From: Nissolia schottii
Taxonomy: Eukaryota; Streptophyta; Magnoliopsida; Fabales; Fabaceae
Direction of reading: 5' to 3'
Length of the DNA: 64,000 nucleotides
NCBI GenBank assembly: GCA_003254905.1
Contig: QANU01015372.1
Span: 46,026 to 110,025 of the forward strand
Numbering within the stretch: position 1 is the first letter of the stretch; each line of letters opens with the position of its first letter. The notes below the pieces were generated by a model that worked only from the letters and a program-made list of their open reading frames with translations, searched no databases and was not told where the DNA came from. A program made the translations under genes and the position numbers. This document shows positions 52,461 to 63,639 of the stretch, piece by piece.

Positions 52461-53080
52461 AAAAGACTTATTTTAGTGAAGGTGGACTTACGTTGATAAC
52501 GTAAGAAATCCTCAAGGACCTATGAGACACTTTTTTATTCTTAGGGACTAATTAGGCTAGCACAACATTTCTTAGGGACCTAGTTGGGAATTAACTAGTC
52601 ATTCAAAGATCTTAATTTTCAATTGTTGAAGGAGTAGGAAGGGTGATGATGTTGTGTGGGGGGTTGGGTGGTGATTTATTGCAGTGAAGAGTAGGATAGA
52701 TGGTATGGCTTGATTTTTCGTTAGGTTCGGATAACAGTTAGGGTGTAGTGGTGGTGGTGGTAATGGGAATAGAGGTATGAGTGGTGTGAGAGATTTTGAC
52801 ATCCTAGAAATGTCATTGAAACACAATGGACTATTTCCCTTATGAAAGTCTATAACATTGCATGATTTGCATAAAACATACATTGATTTAATTAAAATAA
52901 TACAAAGAAAAACCTTTCATAAACTTATTTGTATTTCAATAAAATAAACTACAAAACTATTACATAAGATGCCCTTTAAAATAAAATACTGAAAATAAAT
53001 CATAATGCATAAATGTTTATTGCCTATGTTCTAATGGAGCTCTCTAATATTTGCATGCGCATGATCTAATTGAGTAATTG
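52460..53080. other. Unassigned non-coding stretch
   Basis: Contains repeated wording AAGGACCTATGAGAC, TTAGGGACTAATTAG, TTAGGGACCTAGTTGG (52515-52585). No gene is supported. Confidence 0.35.
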
Positions 53081-54058
53081 ACTTGGCATGGTCATTCGAA
53101 TGATCCGCTAAAACGGCTCCTGGATGAGTAAAATTTAGGGTCATTCGAATGACCTTGCCTTAAACTCATCCGTAGCGTTGTTTCTTGCTTAAACCTCACT
53201 GAAACTTAATTGTTTTCATATGGGGTCTTCCCACAGTTCTAACAGACACTATAGCACAGTTTTCCAGCTCAGAAACTTATACAAAAAGCATTTCATAATA
53301 CTCACTACATTTTCTACATAAACCTTATTACATTATATTTTCAGATACACACATATAAAATAACATTAAAAACCACATAGACAATGGGTCTAGGGTTACC
53401 CACTTCCTAAGCATTTTCAGATCGGTTGATGTTGATGCAAAAAATATTCCCTCAACGGTGCTATGTTCCTATGATTTTTCCTGAGTCCGGCAGTGTAACC
53501 GCAGTGTGCACGAACGGAACCAGCAGCGTGAGGAAACTTATAAATTTTGTGCTATTTATGCTGCAGTGGCTCAGGGTATTTATAGGAACCCCGAGGCCAC
53601 TGTTCCTCCCATTATTTAATTAATTAATTTCTAAAAACGAGGGATAATTATCCCTGCCATTGTGCATTTGGATGACTTTGAAATTTTCGATCATGTTTGA
53701 TCGCGTTTGGTCGTTAATCGCTTGTATACGGATATCCTAAAAATATTCCGAACACATAGTCGCGATCTACTAATTTTTCTGGTGTAAGTCAAGTTAAGGT
53801 ATTCATGAACTTTTCTCCATAAGAGTATATTTTACGGATACCTTTGACACTTGACGGAATTCTGGTAGTAACCGAAAATTGGCACAGATCTAGCGACATT
53901 CCGCGAGATCACGAAACGATAATTTTGACTGGTATTTTTGGGCAATAAAGCTTCATAATTAAATTCCCAGTCTAACTAATTGTCTCGGATATACTTTAAT
54001 TATGCGAAATTGTTAATTACGTGAAATCTTTATAAGGGAAAAAAATTGGGATGTTACA
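53080..54058 (-). mobile_element. Large-LTR gypsy family, 5' part of an LTR nested in gag
   Basis: Starts on the minus strand with TGTAACATCCCAATTT at 54058, directly interrupting the gag frame of the neighbour. It has a TATA box CCTATAAATACC near 53580, donor-like AGTGG|GTAACC (GT at 53399), and a TCATTCGAATGA array (53165-53088). The rest of the LTR is missing to the left. Confidence 0.75.
53088..53165. repeat. TCATTCGAATGA array
   Basis: Two complete GGTCATTCGAATGA motifs at the downstream side of the donor-like site. Confidence 0.8.
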
Positions 54059-54061
54059 TTT

Positions 54062-54740
54062 TCCGTATTTCCATCTCTCATCGGGATTCAGCTTATAGGT
54101 GCTCGAGTAACAACACAATTCTCAAAGGTTTTCGTATACTCCATCACCGACTGTTCTCCTTGTTTCAGCTCCAGAAACTCAGCTTCCTTCTGATCTCTTA
54201 ATCTCCTGGGAAAGTATTTTCCATGTCAGTAGTCGTGAACTGGGTCCAGGTGATTAGGGGCTTCCTTCTCTCTAGAAGGGGTCTGGTGGTGTCCCATCAT
54301 TCTCTAGCAACGTCTCTCAGCATTCTGGCCGCAAACTTGACCTTTTGTATGTCGGTACAAAGGATGTCTTTGAATACCTGTTCCATCCCCCATATCCAGT
54401 TATGTATTGCTTTCGGGTCTATAAGCCCTTTAAACGAAAGGGGTCTGGCCCTTGTGAATTCAACATATTTTTGCGCATCAATTTCCTGCGCTGTTGGGGG
54501 TACGTTCCTTGCAGCGGTGGCAGTTGCCATTTGGGCAGTCACCCAAGCCATCTCTCTGATTACATCTACAAAGTCTGCAAGTTTTGGGGTGTACTGTGTA
54601 TTATCTCTCCTGGCGGCATGACTGTCGTATTGCACCTGCAAAATCCCAAGTTGATCAGTCTCAAGAAAAGCTAGTGCACATAAAATCAACACATTTAGCC
54701 TAGAAGTAGCATACACCGTTATCATGTTTGAAAGCATAGT
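54062..54740 (-). pseudogene. Ty3/gypsy gag of the large-LTR family, truncated
   Basis: The minus-strand frame from about 54737 runs PKLADFVDVIREMAWVTAQM, ARPLSFKGLIDPKAIHNWIW, GMEQVFKDILCTDIQKVKFA, MLRDVAREWW; it then continues in a shifted frame with RRLRDQKEAEFLELKQGEQS and MEYTKTFEN. This is the retrotransposon gag domain of Tekay/Del-type elements. It begins about 50 bp after the primer site, so this LTR-PBS-gag trio is genuine. The LTR at 54058 cuts it off; zinc knuckle and pol are not found. Confidence 0.85.
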
Positions 54741-54774
54741 GAGGCTCAGTCCTCAGGCTCACTTGGACCAAACT

Positions 54775-54786
54775 GCTCTGATACCA
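54775..54786 (-). promoter_or_regulatory. Primer-binding site (initiator Met tRNA)
   Basis: Minus-strand TGGTATCAGAGC two bases after the LTR end GGGTGTTACA, a perfect match to the plant initiator-Met tRNA site. Confidence 0.92.
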
Positions 54787-54788
54787 AC

Positions 54789-55740
54789 TGTAACACCCTG
54801 GCTAGCGGGCTTACACTTAAATCATAAACTCGGGAATACTTATCGTCCTTAATTACCTTTGAACATAGTTCTTTACCCAAAATATGGACCGATTTGAAAT
54901 TTTTGTAATGGGTTTTTCTTATCTTAAATTAGGAGCCTTGCATGAGATGAGTTATATAGTATTCGATGCAGAGTCTGCGGTTTAATACGCATAGAACGCG
55001 TCTAGGACAATCATAACATAATCAGCATACAATTATATAGAGCATACAACACAAGGGGGTCCATTGTTCATATCAGCACTTAGTGTACATAAATCATATA
55101 TTGAAGTTACTGTACATATATTATTTGGTCCATCATTTACGTCAACACTTAGTCTTCATATATTACACATAAAAGTTGTCATTCTTCTAAAGTTGCGACA
55201 GAACATAGAGCTAACAAAATGTCACGGGAGACTAGACGAAATAAGCTGATGCCCCGTCATTACTCCTCTAGGTCATCGTCCGAGTTCTCGTCCGGGTTTT
55301 CGTCCTCTTCCTCCTCAGAGTCTGTCTCCATGGGGTCTTCACTCTCGAGAGGGTCGAGAATAAATGTATCATATCCAACTCACCCTCCCGTGAAGTCTCG
55401 AGGTAAATGAGCATGTCTCGGTGCGCTGTCGATGGCCCTGCCTCTGCGTCATGGGTTCATGGAGCGAGTTGGCGTCGGAAGAGCAAGCTAACTCGTTTCC
55501 TTGCTCCATGACGTTAGAAATAGGATCGATGTGGAGCTGGCAATGAGTTTGGGTCGACCTCTACATCTTTTTATACAGCGGGAACTCCTCCTCGTCAATG
55601 TCTAGGAGGATTGGTGTGGTGGGTGAGGAGCCGAGACTCATAGGTGGACTGGAGGGTGGAGCGGTTACTGGTGGAGTGTGACATAGGGCTCCAGTTGGTG
55701 AATACGTGATGAAAGCCAATTGTTACACTTTCTCCAATCT
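54789..55740 (-). mobile_element. Large-LTR gypsy family, copy E (3' part of a 5' LTR)
   Basis: Ends on the minus strand GCTAGCCAGGGTGTTACA next to a primer site and gag, proving orientation and lineage. It carries the same acidic open frame as copy D (55650-55230), here with stops and frameshifts. Cut at about 55745 by an Athila-like LTR. Confidence 0.82.
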
Positions 55741-55769
55741 TGGCATAGCCTGGTTTCCCACAACTGTGC

Positions 55770-57312
55770 CAAGTTCGTTGAAAGCTTATTTGCGCTTTTG
55801 TCGTTCAAATTAAATATATATCTTACTTTAAGGCTTTCAGATTCACAAGGAATCCAATTGCAGTATAGTCGGGTATAGTCGAATCCACAGAGAGTTGCAA
55901 AAATACCGTTCTTGAGTTTAGTTAATTAAACAATGAAGTGAAGGATTTGGTAAATTGTTGTGATAACTTAAATAAGTAAATAAACATCATAAAAGTAAAT
56001 ACGCAACAAATCAGAGGTAGTTCCAGAGCTTGTTGGGAATTGAATCATATCATAGTTTCATGCACCCTGTTACTTATTACATAGAACTATCATTTCATTG
56101 ATTGCCCGCCACCAGTTCTTAACTTGTCATCGCTTTCGCTCATGAAAAGATCACAGGTTTCCTTTGTTAAACTGTCACTTTCGCACACAAGCTTAACAAA
56201 GTACGCCAGCGTTATTTCAGATGTTAAAACGGCTAATCTTTATTCCAGTTATGGCAACAAGATTAGATGAAATGATTTAGATCCGACTCTAATGATTGTA
56301 ACTTTCGTTCACAACGTTCAAGTCTAGAATCTAGTTAAGCATAGTGATATTGATCTTAACTTGGTTATGACTTATTTAGTAACTTTCGTTCATAAAAACA
56401 AGTCCCAAATCAAGAGTCAAAACACTAAACAAAAGCTAGCATTAAGCATAAAATCATTCAAGCGAATCAATAGAAACTGATAAATTCAAATGCAATAGTT
56501 ACATGGATACAATCATACTACAATAATGATCAAAATTCCAACAACAAGAGGATTACAAATCCATCTTACAAGAGAATCTCAGAGGCAAGGTTTAGACGCT
56601 TACCATGACACGTTATCACACTATCATGACAGTGGTCCGCCAAGCTTCTTCGATCTCCTGGCTCATTCACCGGCCTCCTCTTTGTTGCTAAACTAAACTA
56701 GGCTTTGAAGTACAAGAAAATTTGTAAAAAAATGGATTCTAGGAGGAAGAAGAGATGTATGGAGAATGGTTTGAAGTATGGCACGGCCTCCTCTATTTAT
56801 AGGCAAAATTTGGGTGGCTTCGCTCAGCGGTTTTGGTACTACCACTGAGCGATTCTGGCGTTATCGCTGAGCGGCCATGAGTTATTGCTTAGCGGCGTAA
56901 TCATCTCACGCGGAGTAATAAATGCTCCGACAGCTTTTGCAGGGGCGGCGCCGCCTCCAGGCTGGCTTTAGCTGGCGCATTTAATGCGGCGGCTGCAAGT
57001 GGCTCCGGTGGTACAACCGCTGAGCGGTCGAGGTACAATCGCTGAGCGGTCTTTGTCCTATGTGAGCTGAGCAGTGCCTGGTTACCGCTGAGCAGTCTTC
57101 ACACCCGATTGCCTCCTTTAAGCTCTTTTTCCTATTTTGCCCTTTTCTTCATTCTTTTGTGATTATTCTTTAATTAATCATGCTTGCATCCATCTTGCAA
57201 AATATATTATAACCCTACACAAAATGGAGATTTAAGTTAAATAATTCTTGAAAACATAAGCAAATAAGTGCCATTTTAATAGGTCAAAATTGCGTAAATT
57301 GGGCACTTATCA
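55770..57312 (-). mobile_element. 3' LTR of an Athila-like element
   Basis: On the minus strand it starts TGATAAGTGCCCAATTT at 57312, right after a polypurine tract, and contains a CGCTGAGCGG array (57105-56820) upstream of a TATA box (CTATAAATAG near 56797). Near its end is CTGTGGATTCGACTATAC and TATACTGCAATTGGATTCC, a wording shared (opposite strand) with 62140-62200. The exact left limit is uncertain. Confidence 0.65.
56820..57105. repeat. CGCTGAGCGG array in an Athila-like LTR
   Basis: About eight motifs, including CGCTCAGCGG, CCACTGAGCGATT, TCGCTGAGCGGCC, TTGCTTAGCGGCG, CCGCTGAGCGGTC, TCGCTGAGCGGTC, GAGCTGAGCAGTG and CCGCTGAGCAGTC. It lies in U3 of a different LTR family from the copies at 27.8, 37.9 and 60.7 kb. 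Confidence 0.85.
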
Positions 57313-57324
57313 CTCCCCCTGACT
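57313..57324 (-). promoter_or_regulatory. Polypurine tract of the Athila-like element
   Basis: Minus-strand GTCAGGGGGAG directly before TGATAAGTGCC. Confidence 0.75.
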
Positions 57325-59366
57325 TAAGACCTTGTTTGTCCTCAAACAAGAGGTACTAGAATCATTTTACAAGAGATCGATGCTTATGAACAATCAGTTA
57401 TTATAATGAATTGAAATATTTCGAACAGTTCAAGTTTGAGACCTGTGAGATATCATAGAGTAATCTTAACATAATCAAATGCACAATTACTTGAATGCCA
57501 TAAATAAATCACACTATCCAATGTTTTGTCCATCAAGGAAATTGTCTTTATTGCACAATGGTCAGTGGACCAATTCCAGGTGAGTGTTTCGCTCATTGTC
57601 ACCATTGAATCACAACAATTTAAATTTGTTACCTGTCTCACAATTTATTCCAAGAGTATGGTCATGCAAGGATCACAGAAGGACTTTTAACGGTTGTAAT
57701 GGGGCCAGGCTACAAGAAAATTTGGTTTTTTTTTGGTATGCAAAAGTTTCTAATTAAGAGAGCAATGTAAACCAACAACTTGTTGTCACCTGTTTTCTTT
57801 TCTCCTCCAACTTTGTTTCTTACCCCTTTATTCTTCTTGTTCTTTTCCTTAATCCCTTTTTCTTTTTCTTCTTTTTGTTTTTGGATTGGGAATGAGATTT
57901 TTCTTCTTTTTCTGCTTGTTTCTGTTCTTTTGATTCAACTTTTGTACGTTCTCATTTTTGCCCATCATTGTCTCCCCCTGACTTGGATCTTTGCACATAA
58001 TCCAATTGAATGCTCTCTTAATTTAGAAATTAAGGGAAGTCATTGTTTTTCTTTTAAGGCTTAGGGATTATGAAACAACCAAGAAATTTCTCATGTCAGC
58101 CTCAAATGGGGTATCAAAGGATATTCCTAATTAGGGTGGGCTTTATTTGGCCAAGTGGGTTTAATTCTAATGGACAGAATGCCTTGATCATTTCCTATTA
58201 TTTCCATACAATTATCAAAATTAGAGACTCAAACAAATTCAATTGTGCAAAAACAATGGTGATTCTCTTTATCTCACTTAGTGTTTTAGGCTCACTCCCT
58301 CACATAGGTTTAGGTTTTATTTCCTTGATCTAAAAACATTTTCAATGTTATGTTTTTGAAAACAAGTAAAAATACATATTGACATGTTCATGGTATCTAT
58401 GTACTCACAAAGGTCTATTATGGATACTAAAACAATTCAATTCATGATATATTTGTTCATGCATCAAACTTAGTAAAATAAACTAATACTAGTTGTTTCC
58501 AAACAGACAAGTCTTAAGCACAAATTAAGCTCACTAAAGGAAATTAATTAAGGTTCTAGAGAAATTAGAAATGCTCCCTGTCTATGGTGAATGTAGCCTC
58601 CTTGCAGTTTCGGGCTACTTCTGCTCCAGTTTGTTGAGGAGATAAAGGCTCATCTTCCTTGAAGAATCATGTTGTTCTTCCTCTTTGTCTGTCTAGAAAT
58701 GATTCTCTCTTTATACAATGCTTGGGAAGGTCTTTCTTGTTGCTTTGTGGCCTGCAAAACAATAAGAAACTTCCTTTTCCAAGGACTAACATAGCAACCG
58801 TTAGAGAATCATACGATCAAAATCAAGAGATAATGTTTCTATTTTGAATCCTTCGCAGACAGAATTTCCTGCAATAGCGGACAGAATTTCCCGCTTAAGT
58901 GGTCAAAAGTTCCCACTTATTGTGGACAGAATTTCCTACAATGATTTATGGATTCAAAAATAAAACATGTTCTTTTTAATTTCTCGGTCTTTGATCATAA
59001 GGTGCTTTTTATAAGATTTTATTCTTTAACATTTTCCATTTCTAAACAGATAAGAATCTTGTTCCTAATTAAATCATGTGCACCATTCTTAGTCAAAGGT
59101 TAAAATCAGTAATTAGGTTTAAAATCCAAGTGCTTCAAGTTTAGCTTTGGTGAAAAAGATCAGCACTTTCGAATTTCAAACCAATTACAAGATTTAGATA
59201 ACCTTTAATTCTTTTTCACCATATTTCATAAAAATGTATTCTAACATCTTAAAATTAATTAACCTTAAAATTAATAAAATACTAAAATAATAAAAAAATC
59301 ACAAAACACTGGGTTGCCTCCCAGGCAGCGCTTGTTTAACGTCGTTAGCTCGACGCCTGTTTCTTT
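57325..59366. other. Untranslated region of the Athila-like element
   Basis: No protease, reverse transcriptase or integrase frame is present. Near 59305-59360 the minus strand has GTCGAGCTAACGACGTTAAAC and GCGCTGCCTGGGAGGCAACCC, wording that follows pol in Athila-like elements (recall). A four-unit tandem repeat (GACAGAATTTCC...) sits at 58857-58945. T-rich plus-strand short frames here are not genes. Confidence 0.55.
58857..58945. repeat. Short tandem repeat, about 22-bp unit, four copies
   Basis: Units begin GACAGAATTTCCTGCAATAG, GACAGAATTTCCCGCTTAAG, GTCAAAAGTTCCCACTTATT and GACAGAATTTCCTACAATG. Confidence 0.8.
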
Positions 59367-60413
59367 TTAGCTTCCTTCCTCGTCATCAGTCCTCCTCCCA
59401 TGGCAAGAGTCTTTTGGGTTTAGCTCCGAGTTGGCCGTGAATCTACTTTTCTTCAAATCCGCTATATCAGTGGCCAGCTGTCCCAGTTGTATTTCCAAAT
59501 TCCTGATAGTGGTGTCATGGTTCTTTTGATTGATCATCGTTTGTTGCATAAACTGATTCCATGTCTCCTCTATCTTGGAATTTGGAATAACTGGTGGCTG
59601 ATTTTGATATGGGCGGGGTGGTTGATATGGCTGTTGCGGAGCTTTGTTGAATGAAGGTCCTGCCTCTTGCCTCCATGACTGAAAGTTTTGTTGGTTAGGC
59701 CCCCTTTGGAAATTATTTGGATAGGGCAGCCTTTGCTGGTTGTCCAAATACTGGACTTCTTCTTCCCTAAAATTACAACAAGTAGACGGGTGATCACCAT
59801 TTCAAATATTACATTGAAATACCTGCTGCCTTTTGGAATCTCGAGCCTCTCTGATTTGCTTGGGCAGCTCGCTTAAGGTCTTCTTCACCTCGTCTATTTG
59901 TTGTTGGAGTTGCTTGTTTTGAGCGAGTATTGCATCGTTTGTGCCTAATTCAAGCATTCCTCCTCTTTTGGGTCCTCTGTGGTATTGGCCTTGTTGATCC
60001 GTCAAGGCCATGGAATCAATGATGGAGATTGCTTTTTCGGGTGTTTTGGACATTATCTGTCCACCAGCGGTAGCATCAAGCATGAGTTTGTGCTGTTGTT
60101 AGAGTCCGTTTCGGAAGATATGAATTTGTGTTCTTGCGTCGAACCCGTGGTTAGGGCATTTCCTCAACATGGATTTGTACCTCTCCCAGGCCTCACAGAG
60201 ACTTTCTCCGGGTGCCTGCACAAAAGTAGAAATTGCAGTTTTTAAATCCATAAATTTGGATTGAGAAAAATACCTCGTACAGAACTTCTCCTCCAGTTGA
60301 TCCCAGTTAGACAGAATATGTTGTGGTTGATTCAGCAACCATTCTTTGGCTTTTCCAATCAGCGTCAAGGGAAACATCCTTAAAAAGATAGATTCTTCGT
60401 CAGCTTCCGACAT
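59367..60413 (-). pseudogene. Athila-like gag, degenerate
   Basis: Minus-strand frames in series: SEADEESIFLRMFPLTLIGK, AKEWLLNQPQHILSNWDQLE, SLCEAWERYKSMLRKCPNHG, then after a stop AGGQIMSKTPEKAISIIDSM, then QRLPYPNNFQRGPNQQNFQS, EETWNQFMQQTMINQKNHDT and IRNLEIQLGQLATDIADLKK. This is the retrotransposon gag of the Athila/Ogre-type gypsy branch, with at least two breaks. It ends almost at the post-pol conserved sequence, so protease and pol are deleted. No primer site or 5' LTR is seen on its right. Confidence 0.85.
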
Positions 60414-60499
60414 TCCCGTGGTTCCACAGTCATTCTCATAAGGATATACATGTTACAGTGGTCTAGTACTTGTTGGAACATGCAGGTCCATGAAAGTCT

Positions 60500-61891
60500 A
60501 TAGGTTGCCTAAAAGCTTTGCTCGTAAGGTCTGGTAACTTAGGGTTTCAGGCGGTTCAGTGCCCTATCTAAGCCGCTTAGTGAACCCCAAATCCTCACAA
60601 TCATAGACCTAAAGTTTACACGAGTCACAAACCGGAAAGCACAGAAACTAGCCAAGCAGCTCAGCGCCTTAGCACAAAACAGGCTTTTCAAAGTGAAACT
60701 ACCCAGGGCGCTCAACGCCCTTGCTAACCCGCTCAGCGGACCCTGAATCCTCACAATCGCAGACCTAAAATTTACATGAGTCACAAACCTGAGAGCACTG
60801 AAACTAGCCAGGCCACTCAGCGCTCTTGCTAGGCCGCTCAGCGCCCTAACACAAAACAGGCTTTTCATAGTGAAACTACCCAGGCCACTTATACCCTTGC
60901 TAGTCCACTCAGCACCCTGGGCGTGTTTCAACATCGCAGGTTTTCTATTTTTCCATTCTTGCACAGTCTTTCAAAACCAATATCAAGCACAACTTTTAGA
61001 TTTTCACCACACTTTGCAACAAACACAAGGGACATATTTTCATCTTCTAAAACATAGCATAATACATGTATAAGTTATTGTCCCATAGGTCACATAACAT
61101 CACCTATTCATACACAACATTCAAAGATCACCAAGAAGGTGAGTAATCAAGGGTTACCCACATCCTAGGAGTGTCTTGTTGATGGTGAGGGTGGTGAGAA
61201 AGCATTCCCACGAGTGTGTACCTTTTCCTTGCTAATTTTTGGTTACAACAATGTAACGACAAGGTGCACGAACGAAACGAATTTAAGCGAAAGCCAAGAG
61301 ATGACAAAATGAAAGCCATGGGGGCTATTTATAGCCACAAGGCCGTGGCTGATGTCCCCCAATTTTAGCCAATTTTTGGCCAAAAATAAAAGAAAAGGAA
61401 ATAAAAATAAGATGAGATAAGAATGCTTAGTTTTCAAAGTTATAATCTTTGACTTGGTTGGCTTTTGTTGACTTTGCTTTGCTTGGCTTTGTAAGTGTAT
61501 GTGTGTGTGCGTGAATGATCTGAGGCCACAATCATGTGGCCAAATTTTCAGTCCTGTTTGATCGTGTTTGGTCGTTAGCTGTTCAGGTACTTCGGGTACG
61601 GATGTCCTAAAAATATTCTGTTTCCTAATATGGAATTTAGGTTAATCTAAGGTATTTGTAAATTTACTTGCATAAGAGTGTTATTTACGGATACCTTTGA
61701 TACATAATTAAATCCTGGTGATGAAAGGTAATTAATTCGGTTTCTGCAGAATTTCGTGAAACTGCGAACTATTACCTTTATGGATTTTTTAGGCAAAGGA
61801 ATTTGTATTTTCAACTTCCTAGCTTACATCGACGGTTTATTTATTTGTTTATTTTGTGAAACTTTTACTAAGGAAAAAGCGAGATGTTACA
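60500..61891 (-). mobile_element. Large-LTR gypsy family, 5' part of an LTR
   Basis: Starts TGTAACATCTCGC at 61891 on the minus strand, then CAAAGGTATCCGTAAA, GAACAGCTAACGACC, a TATA box GGCTATAAATAGCC near 61330, donor-like TGTGG|GTAACC (GT at 61157) and a CGCTGAGCGG-type array (60920-60540). It could be the other half of copy E (54789-55740), split by the Athila-like insertion, but the hairpin and acceptor segment is missing, so this is not certain. Confidence 0.75.
60540..60920. repeat. CCGCTCAGCGCC array
   Basis: Motifs on the plus strand: AAGCCGCTTAGTG, AGCAGCTCAGCGCC, GGGCGCTCAACGCC, ACCCGCTCAGCGGAC, GGCCACTCAGCGCTC, GGCCGCTCAGCGCC, GTCCACTCAGCACC. A roughly 170-bp unit is itself duplicated (CTCACAATC.TAGACCTAAA.TTTACA.GAGTCACAAACC). 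Confidence 0.85.
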
Positions 61892-61899
61892 CTTTTCAT

Positions 61900-62280
61900 G
61901 CATGAAAAAGATGAATAAGATAAGAACTGGTGGCGAGGAATCAAAGAATTGATAATTCATGTGCATTGAGTAAATGGATGTATGAAAACTATAATATGAT
62001 TAAATTCCCAACAAGCTTCCTTATTTGCTTCTAATTCGTTGTCATTTTATCTTTTGTTTACTTTATTTATTCTAAAAATTAATTTACAAACCACTCACCA
62101 TATTGCTTAATTAATGGAACTCAAGAATGACTTTATTCAACTCCCTGTGGATACGACTATACCCGACTATACTGCAATTGAATCCCTTGAGGATTTGAAA
62201 GCTGTAAAGTAGGATATATAAAACGAGGAGAGTATAAAAAGCTTTCAATAATAAGTTTTACATAATTCCCCTTCTATGAG
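61900..62280 (+). mobile_element. Athila-like LTR 3' fragment
   Basis: CTCCCTGTGGATACGACTAT, ACTATACTGCAATTGAATCC and GAGGATTTGAAAGC match, in the opposite orientation, the LTR at 55790-55900. No primer site follows. Confidence 0.5.
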
Positions 62281-62399
62281 CATAATTGAGAAAACTATAG
62301 TTTAAACACCATTTTTGAATGATTTTAATTGTCTCGAGTAACCTATGCATTTAACATCTTGTGTTTGAGTTGTTAAAATCATAGTTAATCGAGTGTTGG

Positions 62400-63620
62400 T
62401 GCGAGAAGGGGAGCAAATAGAGCAAGGCATGGAAGAAAAAAATGTAGAAGGGAGCATGAGGCTCTCTGACACGTGCTCCAGCGCATTTTATGCACTGGAG
62501 CCCCTAAGGCCTTATGCGTTGGAGCGCGTTTTCATGGGTTGTAACGCGTTTTAACCTCTGTGGTACTACAATGCATTTTTGGCGCTACAACGTGAATCTG
62601 GGACTAGAATTTTGCTGCCAGAGACCTGAAACCCTAAAATTGGACCCGGAGGTTATAAATAGACATAACGTGAACACAATTAGAGTCATCTCTCTCAAAT
62701 CCGAAAATAACAGCTCTTAGACTAGGTTTTCTGCATTATTTTCTCTATTTTCACAACAATGTAGGCTGATGTTATTGTTGTTTAATTAGTCTCTTTAGGT
62801 TTAAAAATCATCGAAACTTTCCTCATCACTTTTGGATTCTCGCACAATTTTTCTCATTTCTCGCCATCGATCTATTTAAGGTTTTTATCTTTGCTTCAGA
62901 TTTGAATTTTTATTGCATTTATTTTTATTATTATGAACCATTACCCTCCACCCATAAAGGCATAGTTTCCTTAATATCTTGTATGAGGTAACTCTAGATT
63001 AGGATTAATTCGAGGTTTTTGCGCTTAATGTTTATTCATGATTTGTTCAACCCCTAATTAGTAATATAGTGATTTCATGTTATTGATTTTAGGTTGTTAG
63101 ATCTTGACAATCATAGGATTTATTGATTTAGAATTTGGGAACTTTTTGGAGAACTAATTATATCTAATTAGGCTGTGCAAATGGAACATAATTGGTATAG
63201 GTTTAAATGCTGAGATCTTGGTAATTAATTCCTGTATTAATTAGTGCTTAAGGGGATTTTTGATCGTAGTCTCTTAGGTGAATTGCGTGTTAGTTAGAGA
63301 TTTCAACTAACAACAACATCCCATTTATGAATAGTTAATATAGGAATTGATGACAATTAATTCTTGATCTAGAAAAGTCATATGCAAGATATTGCTTTTA
63401 ATTATTGTTATTCACTTTTGCTTTAATTTATCTTTAAATCAAATTCAATCAATCCAAACCGCCCCATTAATTGTACTTAGACTTGACTTGTAAATTGCTT
63501 CCTTAGCGACGAGCTAAGCCCATGTACTATGTTTTTGGGGTTTTCTTAGTCCTATAAATTATTATTTGATCACACATTAAAATTAATGACGTTTTAGTGT
63601 GCATCAATGACATACAGATG
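62400..63620 (+). mobile_element. LTR-like segment with palindromic AGCGCA motifs and TATA box
   Basis: An array CTCCAGCGCATTTTATGCAC, TTATGCGTTGGAGCGCG, AACGCG, TGGCGCTACAACG (62468-62592) precedes a TATA box GTTATAAATAGAC (62651-62663). The rest resembles a gypsy LTR R-U5 with no open frame. Boundaries are uncertain; it may end near TGTGCATCA (63606). Confidence 0.45.
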
Positions 63621-63639
63621 CAATACACAATATAATATC

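Noticed and set aside
54223..54674. Plus-strand frames of 109-132 codons
   Set aside because: Antisense to the gag pseudogene, whose minus-strand reading matches a known domain and follows a primer site.
57780..58333. Two plus-strand open frames with hydrophobic content
   Set aside because: They are translations of T-rich non-coding sequence of the Athila-like element; no family similarity and no promoter.
58857..58945. Coding repeat peptide
   Set aside because: The four 22-bp units are not a multiple of three and carry no open frame; treated as a non-coding tandem repeat.
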